Origin: Aquabacterium sp. OR-4
GTDB taxonomy: Bacteria > Pseudomonadota > Gammaproteobacteria > Burkholderiales > Burkholderiaceae_C
Length of the DNA: 64,000 nucleotides
Assembly: GCF_025290835.2 (NCBI RefSeq)
Contig: NZ_JAOCQD020000002.1
Location: 1,860,001-1,924,000, forward strand
Direction: 5' to 3'
Every line of letters begins with the position of its first letter. Position 1 is the first letter of the stretch. Under the pieces are notes generated by a model that saw only the letters and a program-made list of their open reading frames with translations, did not search any database and was not told the DNA's origin. Of this stretch, positions 54,746-63,124 are shown one piece after another. The position numbers and the translations under genes were made by a program.

Positions 54746-55314
54746 GTCCGCCCATGAGCCCCCCGAGCCAGCCCCGCAACGCGGCCGGCGGTGCCGGCGC
54801 CGCCAGCCATGCGGTCAGCGCCGCGCTGGCCCCGGCGCGCGCCGCCGCCCAGGCCCAGTGGGCCCGCCTGGCGCCGCGCGAGCGCCAGCTGGTGCGCGTG
54901 GCCGCGCTGCTGGTGGCGGTGGCCCTGCTGTGGTTCGTGGCCATCGCCCCGGCCTGGCGCACGCTGCGCGAGCTGCCGCCGCAGCGCGCCGCCCTGGAAG
55001 CCCAGCTGCAGCAGATGCAGGCCCAGGCCCGCGAGGCCCAGGCCCTGCGCGCCGTGGCCCCGGTGCCCGCCGAGCAGGCCCAGGCGGCGCTCGAGGCCGC
55101 GGCCCAGCGCCTGGGCCCGCAGGCCCGCCTGGTGGCCCAGGGCGCGCAGCGCTCGGTGCTCACGCTGCAGGGCGCCGACGGCGCGCAGCTGGCGGCGTTT
55201 CTGGGTGAAGCCCGGGCCGGCGCGCGGGCCCGCGTGCTCGAAGCCACGCTCAGCCAGAGCGCCCCGGGCCGCTACGACGGCAACCTGATCCTCGCCGTGG
55301 GGGCCGCCCCGTGA
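54742..55314 (+). CDS. gspM: GspM, inner-membrane platform protein
   Basis: 190 residues. A Pro-rich N-terminal tail with the opening MSPPMSPPSQPRN, a transmembrane helix at about 52-72 (LVRVAALLVAVALLWFVAIA), a coiled coil (LEAQLQQMQAQAREAQALR) and the ferredoxin-like domain (VLTLQGADGAQLAAFLGEA). It partners GspL. The ATG overlaps the gspL stop (ATGA), and its stop overlaps the gspN GTG. Confidence 0.92.
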   Translation: MSPPMSPPSQPRNAAGGAGAASHAVSAALAPARAAAQAQWARLAPRERQLVRVAALLVAVALLWFVAIAPAWRTLRELPPQRAALEAQLQQMQAQAREAQALRAVAPVPAEQAQAALEAAAQRLGPQARLVAQGAQRSVLTLQGADGAQLAAFLGEARAGARARVLEATLSQSAPGRYDGNLILAVGAAP

Positions 55315-56261
55315 TCTGGCCCGGCCGCACGGGCCGCGCCGCCAGCCCGCACCCGGCCCCGCTGGCCGGCACGCTGGCGCTGCGCGACGCCGGCCGCTGG
55401 CGCCGCCAGCAACATGCCGGCCGGCGCTGGGCCGCCTGGGGCCTGGCGCTTGGCGCCGTGCTGGGCGCGGCCACGCAGGCCCCGGCGCAATGGCTGGCCG
55501 AGGCGCTGCAGCAAGCCACCGCCGGCCGGCTGCTGCTGGCCCAGGCCGAGGGCAGCGTGTGGCAGGGCAGCGCGGTGCCGGTGCTCACCGGCGGCCCCGG
55601 CAGCCGCGATGCCGCGGCCCTGCCCGGCCGCCTGCACTGGCAGCTGCGGCCCGGCTGGCGCGGCCTGCAGTTGAGCGCCCGCCACGACTGCTGCCTGAAC
55701 GGCACGCTGCAGGCCCGGCTGGCACCCGGCTGGTCGGGCTGGACCGTCACGCTGGACGGCCGGGCCGACGGCCAGCCGCTGGGCCGCTGGCCGGCCACCT
55801 GGCTGGCCGGCCTGGGCACGCCCTGGAACACGCTGCAGCTCGGCGGCCTGCTGCAGCTCAGCACGGCCGGGCTCACGCTGCAATCGGCCCAGGGCCGGCT
55901 GCAGGTGGCCGGCACGCTGGCGCTCGAGCTGCACGACACGCAGTCGCGCCTGTCGCCGCTGCCGGTGCTGGGCAGCTACCGGCTGAGCCTCGAGGGTGGA
56001 TCGGCGGGCACCCCGCCCGGTGCCGCCCCCGGCCAGCCTCCGGCACCGCCCACGCCGCCGCAGGCCCTGCTGCGCCTGGAAACCCTGGACGGCCGCCAGC
56101 CCAGCGCCCTGCGCCTGAACGGCAGCGGCCACTGGAGCGGGGCGCGGCTGCGTTTTCGCGGCCAGGCCGAGGCCGCGCCCGGCCAGGACGGGCCGCTGGC
56201 CAACCTGCTCAACATCATCGGCCGGCGCCAGGGGGCGCTGTCCGTCATTTCGATCGGATGA
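55311..56261 (+). CDS. gspN: GspN, type II secretion accessory protein
   Basis: 316 residues of the GspN family, found in some betaproteobacterial systems. A hydrophobic segment at about 40-60 (RWAAWGLALGAVLGAATQAP) may anchor it; the rest is beta-rich, with repeats like LHWQLRPGWRGLQLSARHDC and LNGSGHWSGARLRFRG. GTG 55311 overlaps the gspM stop. Its function is not known; it follows gspM and precedes gspD, as in related clusters. Confidence 0.87.
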   Translation: MIWPGRTGRAASPHPAPLAGTLALRDAGRWRRQQHAGRRWAAWGLALGAVLGAATQAPAQWLAEALQQATAGRLLLAQAEGSVWQGSAVPVLTGGPGSRDAAALPGRLHWQLRPGWRGLQLSARHDCCLNGTLQARLAPGWSGWTVTLDGRADGQPLGRWPATWLAGLGTPWNTLQLGGLLQLSTAGLTLQSAQGRLQVAGTLALELHDTQSRLSPLPVLGSYRLSLEGGSAGTPPGAAPGQPPAPPTPPQALLRLETLDGRQPSALRLNGSGHWSGARLRFRGQAEAAPGQDGPLANLLNIIGRRQGALSVISIG

Positions 56262-58498
56262 CCATGACCTCGCGAGCCCACCGAACGGCCGGCGCGGCAG
56301 CCCGGCAGCCCACCCGGCCGCAGCGCGCCGTGCTGCTGCCCACGCTGCTGGCCCTGGCCTGCGCGGCGCTGCCGCCCTTGCCCGCCGCCGCCCAGCCCGC
56401 CGGCCTGCCGCAAGCCGGCGATGCCGCGCCCGCCACCGGCGCCGCCAACCGCCGCAGCGGCCGCAGCGCGCCGGTGACGCTGAACTTCGTCAATGCCGAC
56501 ATCGAGGCCGTGAGCCGCGCGATGGCGGTGATGATCGACCGCCAGATCCTGGTCGACCCGCGCGTCAAGGGCGTGGTGTCGGTGTACAGCGAGCAGCCGG
56601 TGTCGGTGGCCGAAGGCTGGCGGCAGTTTCTGGCCGCGCTGCGCGGCCTGGGCTTTGCCGTGGTCGACAGCGCCGGCCTGCTGAAGGTGGTGCCCGAGGC
56701 CGATGCCAAGCTGCAGACCGGCACCGTGAGCGTGGGCGCCGTGACCCCGCGCGGCGACCAAGTGATGACCCAGGTGTTCCGGCTGAACTACGAGAACCCG
56801 AACAACCTGGTGGCCGTGCTGCGGCCGCTGATCAGCCCGAACAACACCATCAACGCCAACCCCGGCAACAACACGCTGGTGGTCACCGACTACGCCGACA
56901 ACCTGACCCGGCTGGGCAAGATCATCGCGGCGCTCGACCAGCCGGCGTCCACCGACATCGAGGTGGTGCCGCTCAAGCACGCCATCGCCTCCGACCTGGC
57001 CGCGCTGGTGCAGAAGCTGGGCGATGCCGGCACCGCCGCGGTGCCGGGCGCACCGGCCACCGGCGGCGGGGTGTCGGTGACGGCCGACTCGCGCAGCAAT
57101 GCGCTGATCGTGCGCGCTGCCAACCCGGCGCGCCTGGCCGCGCTGCGCGCGCTGATCGAGCGGCTCGACACACCCGGCGTGGGCGGCCCGGCCGGCCTGA
57201 TCCATGTGGTGTACCTGAAGAACGCCGATGCCGCCAAGCTGGCCACCGTGCTGCGCGCGGCCTTCGGCGGCGGCTCGGGCGGCGGCGGCAGCAGCAGCAG
57301 CGGCGGGGGCAGCAGCCTCAGCGGCCTGGGCGCGGCCACCAGCGGCGGCATCAGCGCCGGCAGCCTGGCCACCGCCGGCCAGTCGGGCAGCGGCAGCGCC
57401 GTGGCCACCACGCCGCTGTCGGCCTCGGCCCAGCCGTCCACCGGCGGCTTCATCCAGGCCGACCCGGCCACCAACTCGCTGGTGATCACCGCGCCCGAGC
57501 CGCTGTACAAGCAGATCCGTGCGGTGATCGACCAGCTCGACGGCCGCCGCGCGCAGGTGTACGTGGAGTCGATGATCGTCGAGATGGACGCCAAGAAGGC
57601 GGCCGAGTTCGGCTTCCAGTGGCAGGGCCTGCTGGGCAGCAACGGCGACCGCTACGGCCTGGTGGCCGGCACCAACTTCGGCACCACCACCAACATCATC
57701 AACCTGTCGGGCCTGGCCAGCGCCAGCTCGGTGACGGCCACCGCCGCCGTCAACGGCCTCAACCTGGGCCTGTTGCAGAAGGTGAACGGCGTCTACACGC
57801 TGGGCGCACTGGCGCGCTTTCTGGAAGGCGTGGACGGCACCAACATCCTCAGCACACCCAACCTGGTGGCGCTGGACAACGAGGAGGCCAAGATCGTCGT
57901 CGGCCAGAACGTGCCCTTCGTCACCGGCAGCTTCACCAACACCGGCAGCAGCAGCACCAGCGTGAGCCCCTTCACCACGGTGGAGCGCAAGGACGTGGGC
58001 CTGACGCTGAAGATCAAGCCGCAGATCGGCGAGGGCGGCGTGGTGCGCATGAACGTGTACCAGGAGAACTCCAGCGTGGTGGGCACCTCCACCACCAACA
58101 CCAACGGCCCCACCACCAACAAGAACGCGCTCGAGACCACCGTGGTGGTCGACGACGGCAGCATCATGGTGCTGGGCGGCCAGATGAAGGAGGAGTACAC
58201 CGGCAGCCAGAGCAAGGTACCGCTGCTGGGTGACCTGCCCTACGTGGGCGCGATGTTCCGCAGCGAGAGCCGCGAACGCAAGAAGACCATGCTGCTGGTG
58301 TTCTTGCGCCCGGTGGTGATCCGCGACGCGGCCACCGCGCAGGCGCTCAGCATCGACCGCTACGAGGCCATCCGCGCCCGCCAGCTCGAGGCCCAGCCCA
58401 AGCCCAACCCGATGCTGCCGGTGGAAGACGGCGGCGTGCTGCCCGAGCTGCCCGCCAAGTCGGTCCCGGCCAGGCCGGCAGCCCCGACCACGCCCTGA
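56258..58498 (+). CDS. gspD: GspD, type II secretion secretin
   Basis: 746 residues; the outer-membrane secretin. The signal peptide ends near PLPAAAQP (about residue 43). N0 to N3 domains follow, e.g. VTLNFVNADIEAVSRAMAVM (N0) and IEVVPLKHAIASDLAALVQK. An inserted Gly/Ser loop lies within N3 (about 344-395). The secretin C-domain has VYVESMIVEMDAKKAAEFGF, VPLLGDLPYVGAMFRSES and LLVFLRPVVIRD. ATG 56258 overlaps the gspN stop. Normal length for GspD. Placing gspD after gspN instead of first is seen in some Burkholderiales. Confidence 0.96.
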   Translation: MTMTSRAHRTAGAAARQPTRPQRAVLLPTLLALACAALPPLPAAAQPAGLPQAGDAAPATGAANRRSGRSAPVTLNFVNADIEAVSRAMAVMIDRQILVDPRVKGVVSVYSEQPVSVAEGWRQFLAALRGLGFAVVDSAGLLKVVPEADAKLQTGTVSVGAVTPRGDQVMTQVFRLNYENPNNLVAVLRPLISPNNTINANPGNNTLVVTDYADNLTRLGKIIAALDQPASTDIEVVPLKHAIASDLAALVQKLGDAGTAAVPGAPATGGGVSVTADSRSNALIVRAANPARLAALRALIERLDTPGVGGPAGLIHVVYLKNADAAKLATVLRAAFGGGSGGGGSSSSGGGSSLSGLGAATSGGISAGSLATAGQSGSGSAVATTPLSASAQPSTGGFIQADPATNSLVITAPEPLYKQIRAVIDQLDGRRAQVYVESMIVEMDAKKAAEFGFQWQGLLGSNGDRYGLVAGTNFGTTTNIINLSGLASASSVTATAAVNGLNLGLLQKVNGVYTLGALARFLEGVDGTNILSTPNLVALDNEEAKIVVGQNVPFVTGSFTNTGSSSTSVSPFTTVERKDVGLTLKIKPQIGEGGVVRMNVYQENSSVVGTSTTNTNGPTTNKNALETTVVVDDGSIMVLGGQMKEEYTGSQSKVPLLGDLPYVGAMFRSESRERKKTMLLVFLRPVVIRDAATAQALSIDRYEAIRARQLEAQPKPNPMLPVEDGGVLPELPAKSVPARPAAPTTP

Positions 58499-58521
58499 GC
58501 GGCGACCCGAGACGCACCCCG

Positions 58522-59943
58522 ATGGCCACCCGCCACCCCCTGCCCTACGCCTTTGCCAAGGCGAATACCGTGCTGCTGGAAGACGGCGGCCCCGAGCGCG
58601 TGCTGTGGTCGGCCGAGTCCAGCCCAGGCGCGGCCATTGCCGAGGTGCTGCGCCTGCACACCGTGCACCGCGTCGAGCGCGTGCCCACGCCGGCCCTGGC
58701 CGAACGCATTGCCGCGGCCTATGCCGGCGCCGAATCGAGCGCCGCCGCGGTGGTGGGCGAGGTCGAGAGCGCGGTCGACCTGGGCCGCCTGCTGCAAGAC
58801 CTGCCGGCGGTGGAAGACCTGCTCGAGGCCGCCGACGACGCGCCCATCATCCGCATGCTCAACGCCTTGCTGACGCAGGCCGCGAAGGATGGCGCCAGCG
58901 ACATCCACATCGAGGCCTACGAGCGCAGCAGCTCGGTGCGCTTTCGGGTCGACGGCACGCTGCGCGAGGTGGTGCAGCTCAACCGCGCGCTGCACGCCGC
59001 GCTGATCAGCCGGCTGAAGATCATGGCCGAGCTCGACATTGCCGAGAAGCGCCTGCCGCAGGACGGCCGCATCTCGCTGCGCATTGGCGGCCGCGCCATC
59101 GACGTGCGCGTGTCCACCCTGCCCAGCGCGCACGGTGAGCGGGCGGTACTGCGCCTGCTGGACAAGACCGAATCGAAATTCACCCTCGAGGCCCTGGGCA
59201 TGAGCGGCCAGGTGCTGGGCGAGTTCGACCGCCTGGTGCACCAGCCGCACGGCATCGTGCTGGTCACCGGCCCCACCGGCTCGGGCAAGACCACCACGCT
59301 GTACGCCAGCCTGGGCCGCATCGACACCGCCAGCACCAATGTGCTGACGGTGGAAGACCCGGTCGAATACGAGCTGCCCAACATCGGCCAGACCCAGGTC
59401 AACGCCAAGATCGACCTGACCTTCGCCAAGGCCCTGCGCGCCATCCTGCGGCAAGACCCCGACGTGATCATGATCGGCGAGATCCGCGACTTCGAGACCG
59501 CGCAGATCGCCATCCAGGCCAGCCTCACCGGCCACCTGGTGCTGGCCACGCTGCACACCAACGATGCGCCCAGCGCCGTGACGCGCCTGATCGACATGGG
59601 CGTGGAGCCCTACCTGCTGTCCAGCAGCCTGCTCGGCGCGCAGGCGCAGCGCCTGGTGCGCAAGCTGTGCGGCGCCTGCAAGCGCCAGGATGCGCAGGGC
59701 CGCTGGCACCCGGTGGGCTGCCCGGCCTGCGGCCACAGCGGCTACAAGGGCCGCACCGGCGTGTACGAGCTGATGGTGGTGGACGATGCGCTGCGCGAGC
59801 TGATCCACAACCGCGCCTCGGATGCCGAGGTGGCCGCCGCCGCGCGGGCCAACGGCTACCTCACGATGCGCGAGGACGGCGAGCGCCTGGTGGCCGAGGG
59901 CATCACCTCGGCCGAAGAGGTGATCCGCGTGACGCGGGACTGA
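58522..59943 (+). CDS. gspE: GspE, secretion ATPase
   Basis: 473-residue cytoplasmic hexameric ATPase. Walker A GPTGSGKTT is at 250-258, Asp box TVEDPVEY and Walker B DPDVIMIGEIRD follow, and the zinc-binding cysteines are at 383, 386, 400 and 403. The N-terminal domain (residues 1-110) is the short type that binds GspL. It follows gspD by 23 bases. Last gene before the interrupting pair. Confidence 0.96.
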   Translation: MATRHPLPYAFAKANTVLLEDGGPERVLWSAESSPGAAIAEVLRLHTVHRVERVPTPALAERIAAAYAGAESSAAAVVGEVESAVDLGRLLQDLPAVEDLLEAADDAPIIRMLNALLTQAAKDGASDIHIEAYERSSSVRFRVDGTLREVVQLNRALHAALISRLKIMAELDIAEKRLPQDGRISLRIGGRAIDVRVSTLPSAHGERAVLRLLDKTESKFTLEALGMSGQVLGEFDRLVHQPHGIVLVTGPTGSGKTTTLYASLGRIDTASTNVLTVEDPVEYELPNIGQTQVNAKIDLTFAKALRAILRQDPDVIMIGEIRDFETAQIAIQASLTGHLVLATLHTNDAPSAVTRLIDMGVEPYLLSSSLLGAQAQRLVRKLCGACKRQDAQGRWHPVGCPACGHSGYKGRTGVYELMVVDDALRELIHNRASDAEVAAAARANGYLTMREDGERLVAEGITSAEEVIRVTRD

Positions 59944-60000
59944 GCGCTGCCGATGCTGCTGGCAGGCACCCGCATGCGGCCTGCGCACCCGGCGCGCCGC

Positions 60001-60969
60001 TCACTCGGCCAGGAAGGCGCGCACCACCGCCACGCTGCGCTCGGGCCGGTCGTTGAACATGAAGTGACCGGCCTGCGCAATTTCCACCAGCCGCACCTGG
60101 CTGAAGTGCCGCAGGTGCCGCCGCTGATAGGCCGCGCCGTGCAGCCGGTTGCAGGCCCCGGTGACGAACAGCGTGGGGCCGGGCCAGGGCTGGTCGCCCG
60201 GGCGGAAATCCAAGCTTGCGGCCCAGGCCGGATCGTCCAGCATGCGGCCCAGCGTGGCCTGGAAGGCCGGCGAACCGCCACGCCAGGCCTGCAGCGGTGG
60301 CAGTCGGCCGTCGCACAGCGCGTCGGGGCCCTGCATCAGCAGCAGCGCCTGCTGCAAAAACCAGTCGTCGCGCGCCCAGGCGTCGCCGTCGCTGCGCACG
60401 AACCACTTGGCCACCCAGGCACGGGCAAAGCCCCACACCACGCGCCAGCCCGGCCAACCCCCGCCGCTGGCGCCGAAGTCGGCCAGCGCGTCGGCATCCA
60501 GAAAGCCCGGCTCGGCCAGCACCAGACGCCCCACCTTGACCGGGTGCGCACCGGCATAGGCCGAGGCCAGCATGGCGCCCCAGGAGTGGCCAAGCAGGTG
60601 CACCCGGCGCCCCTGGCCGAAGTGATCGACAAAGGCGTCCAGGTCGGCCAGGTAGGCCGCTACCGTGATGCCCTCGGCCGGCACGCGTGGCGACAGGCCG
60701 CTGCCGCGCTGGTCATAAAACACCACGCGGTACTGGTCGGCCAGTTCCGCAAGGCCCTGCAGGTAGCGGTAGTCGGCACCGGGGCCGCCGTGCAGCACGA
60801 TCAGCACCGGCCGCGCCGGGTCGCCATGTGCCTCGGCATGGAAGCGGTAGCCACGCAGCGTCACGGCGGGCAGCGATGGATCGTGCTCGGTCGTGCGCGG
60901 CACACCGTCGGCGTGGGCACAGGCCGCCAGGGTCAGCCACAGGGCAAGGATGCGGGCGAGAAAAGACAT
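60001..60969 (-). CDS. Alpha/beta hydrolase, proline iminopeptidase-like, possible lipoprotein
   Basis: 322 residues. The oxyanion motif HGGPG is at 60-64, the catalytic Ser129 is in LLGHSWGAMLA, and the His is in QAGHFMFND near residue 303; these suggest an intact catalytic triad. The N-terminus is a signal sequence (SFLARILALWLTLAAC) with a lipobox-like LAAC, so it may be a lipoprotein or a secreted enzyme. It points toward gspE and shares its upstream region with the Crp-like gene. It is not a known secretion gene. The substrate is unknown; peptidase or esterase are both possible. Confidence 0.82.
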   Translation of the reverse strand: MSFLARILALWLTLAACAHADGVPRTTEHDPSLPAVTLRGYRFHAEAHGDPARPVLIVLHGGPGADYRYLQGLAELADQYRVVFYDQRGSGLSPRVPAEGITVAAYLADLDAFVDHFGQGRRVHLLGHSWGAMLASAYAGAHPVKVGRLVLAEPGFLDADALADFGASGGGWPGWRVVWGFARAWVAKWFVRSDGDAWARDDWFLQQALLLMQGPDALCDGRLPPLQAWRGGSPAFQATLGRMLDDPAWAASLDFRPGDQPWPGPTLFVTGACNRLHGAAYQRRHLRHFSQVRLVEIAQAGHFMFNDRPERSVAVVRAFLAE

Positions 60970-60992
60970 GTCAGGCGCGTGCGGTGGACAAC

Positions 60993-61664
60993 ATGCCCCC
61001 ATGCTTCGTGATGGCGCCGCCGCCCGCGACAACATCGGATAACGCGGCTCGGCCGGACGCCACGGCCGCCACCGACGAGCACCAGGCCGTGCTGCACATC
61101 GCCGCCAGCCTGGCGCCGCTGACCGCAGACGACCACGCCGCCTTCGCGCCGGTGCTGCAGGCCTTGCGCTTTCGCAGCCTGGCCGCCGGCGAGGCACTGC
61201 TGCACATGGGCGAGCCGGGTGAGCGCGAGTTCTTCGTGCTGCACGGCATCATCAGCACCTGGGTTGGCGATGCCCAGGGCCGTGCGGTGACGCTGGCGCT
61301 GCACGAGGGGCCCACCGCGCTGCCCCCGGCGGTGGGCCGCGTGGCGCAGCAGTGCTCGCGCGTGCACTGCCAGGCGCTCACGCCCGCGCGCGTGGCCGAG
61401 TTTCCAGCCGCCACGCTGCTGGACTGCATGCTGCGCCACCCGGCCATCCAGCGCTGGGGTGATGGCGTGCTGCGCGCCGAGCTGCTGCGCCGCGCCGACC
61501 GCGAGTGGGCGCTGGCAGCCCTGCCGGCAGCGCAGCGGCTGGCACAGTTCCGCAGTCAGTTTCCGGGACTGGAAGAGCGCATTGCGCACCGCCACATCGC
61601 CAGCTATCTGGGCATCACGCCGGTCAGCCTGAGCCGGCTGCGCGCCCAGGCGCGCCCGCGCTGA
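60993..61664 (+). CDS. Crp/Fnr-family transcriptional regulator
   Basis: 223 residues. A cyclic-nucleotide-binding-like domain (about 30-150, FRSLAAGEALLHMGEPGERE, FFVLHGIISTWV) and a C-terminal HTH, RIAHRHIASYLGITPVSLSR, which lies at the very end of the protein. No Fnr-type cysteine cluster is visible. It starts 23 bases from the divergent hydrolase start. The start is uncertain (60993 or 61011). It may regulate the hydrolase or the neighbouring secretion genes, but the sequence shows no site for it. Confidence 0.8.
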   Translation: MPPCFVMAPPPATTSDNAARPDATAATDEHQAVLHIAASLAPLTADDHAAFAPVLQALRFRSLAAGEALLHMGEPGEREFFVLHGIISTWVGDAQGRAVTLALHEGPTALPPAVGRVAQQCSRVHCQALTPARVAEFPAATLLDCMLRHPAIQRWGDGVLRAELLRRADREWALAALPAAQRLAQFRSQFPGLEERIAHRHIASYLGITPVSLSRLRAQARPR

Positions 61665-61721
61665 GCCAGCACCCCACCCGTCATCCTCTCTGTCTGCAAA
61701 CTCCCGGATACTTCCGCTCCT

Positions 61722-62945
61722 ATGCCCGCCTACACCTACGAAGCGCTCGATGCCGACGGCAAGGCCCGCAAGGGCATCGTCGAGGCCGAGAACGCCAAGG
61801 CCGCGCGCGGCCAGCTGCGCGGCCAGGGCCTGGTGCCGATGGGCGTGGCGCTGGTGGCCGCCGGCCAGCAGCGCGCCGAGGGTGCGCCGCGCCCGCTGTT
61901 CCAGCGCCGGGTGTTCAACCGCAGCGGCCTGGCGGTATGGACCCGCCAGCTCGCCGGCCTGGTGGCGGCCGGCCTGCCGCTCGAGCGCGCGCTCACCGCC
62001 TTGTCCGACGAGGCCGAAGACCCCGGCCAGCGCGAGCTGGTGGCCCACCTGCGCGCCGAGGTCAACGGCGGCTCGGCCTTTGCCCGCGCGCTGGGCGGCT
62101 CGCCGCGCGAGTTTGACGAGGTCTACCGCGCCGTGGTGGCCGCCGGCGAGCAGAGCGGCGCGCTCGGCCCGGTGCTCGAACGCCTGGCCGACGACCTGGA
62201 AGAGCGCCAGGCGCTCAGCGCCAAGCTGCTGGGCGCGGCGCTGTACCCGGCCATCGTGTCGCTGGTGGCGCTGGGCATCGTGATCATCCTGGTCACCTAC
62301 GTGGTGCCGCAGGTGGCCGGCGTGTTCAGCAGCACCAAGCAGGCGCTGCCCACCATCACCGTGGCCATGCTGGCCATCAGCGCCTTCGTGCGCCAGTGGG
62401 GCTGGCTGGTGGTGCTGGCGCTGGCCGGTGGCGGCGTGGCGCTGGCCATGGCCTTGCGCTCGGAGGCCTTCCGCCAGCGCTTTGACGCCGCCTGGCTGCG
62501 CCTGCCGCTGCTGGGCCGGCTGGCGCGCGGCTACAACGCGGCGCGTTTTGCCGGCACGCTGGCCATGCTGGCGAACGCCGGTGTACCGATCCTGAAGGCC
62601 TTGCAGGCGGCGGCCGAAACCCTGGGCAACCGCGCCTTGCGCGCCGATGCGCTGGATGCGCTGGCCCAGGTGCGCGAAGGCGCGCCGCTGGCCGCGGCGC
62701 TGGCGGCCAAGAAGCGCTTTCCGGGCCTGCTGGCCATGTTTGCCCGCCTGGGCGAACAGACCGGCCAGCTGCCGCAGATGCTCGACCGCGCCGCGCGCCA
62801 GCTGGCCGGCGAGGTGCAGCGCCGCGCCATGGCCCTGGCCACGCTGCTGGAGCCGCTGCTCATCGTGGCCATGGGCGGCATCGTGATGCTGATCGTGCTG
62901 GCGGTGATGCTGCCGATCATCCAGCTCAACAGCTGGGTCAGGTAG
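61722..62945 (+). CDS. gspF: GspF, inner-membrane core protein of type II secretion
   Basis: 407 residues, the usual length. The N-terminus, PAYTYEALDADGKARKGIVE, is typical. Two similar cytoplasmic domains and three membrane spans follow; the first TM is ALYPAIVSLVALGIVIILVT and the last TLLEPLLIVAMGGIVMLIVL. It contacts GspE and GspL. Normally gspF follows gspE directly; here it lies 1778 bases further on because the hydrolase and the Crp-like gene intervene. Confidence 0.95.
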   Translation: MPAYTYEALDADGKARKGIVEAENAKAARGQLRGQGLVPMGVALVAAGQQRAEGAPRPLFQRRVFNRSGLAVWTRQLAGLVAAGLPLERALTALSDEAEDPGQRELVAHLRAEVNGGSAFARALGGSPREFDEVYRAVVAAGEQSGALGPVLERLADDLEERQALSAKLLGAALYPAIVSLVALGIVIILVTYVVPQVAGVFSSTKQALPTITVAMLAISAFVRQWGWLVVLALAGGGVALAMALRSEAFRQRFDAAWLRLPLLGRLARGYNAARFAGTLAMLANAGVPILKALQAAAETLGNRALRADALDALAQVREGAPLAAALAAKKRFPGLLAMFARLGEQTGQLPQMLDRAARQLAGEVQRRAMALATLLEPLLIVAMGGIVMLIVLAVMLPIIQLNSWVR

Positions 62946-62990
62946 TCCCCCCCCCCCCCGATGCGGCTGCGCGGCCTGTCCCCCTGGGGA
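62946..62990. repeat. C-run element, partial copy of the intergenic repeat
   Basis: CCCCCCCCGATGCGGCTGCG matches the start of the repeat behind zwf, then diverges into GTCCCC-CT-GGGGAC, a 6-base inverted repeat. It lies right after gspF and could act as its terminator. Confidence 0.5.
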
Positions 62991-63124
62991 CGGGGTGGGC
63001 GTGCGGCGCGGCGCGGGTCTTGCTACGCTTGAACCGAGTCAATTGCCAGGCCGAAGCCGGGTTGATCGCGGGATCGACGGCGCGGCGGGCTGGCAAGGTG
63101 CATTCATCGTTCGTGGAGGTGTGC

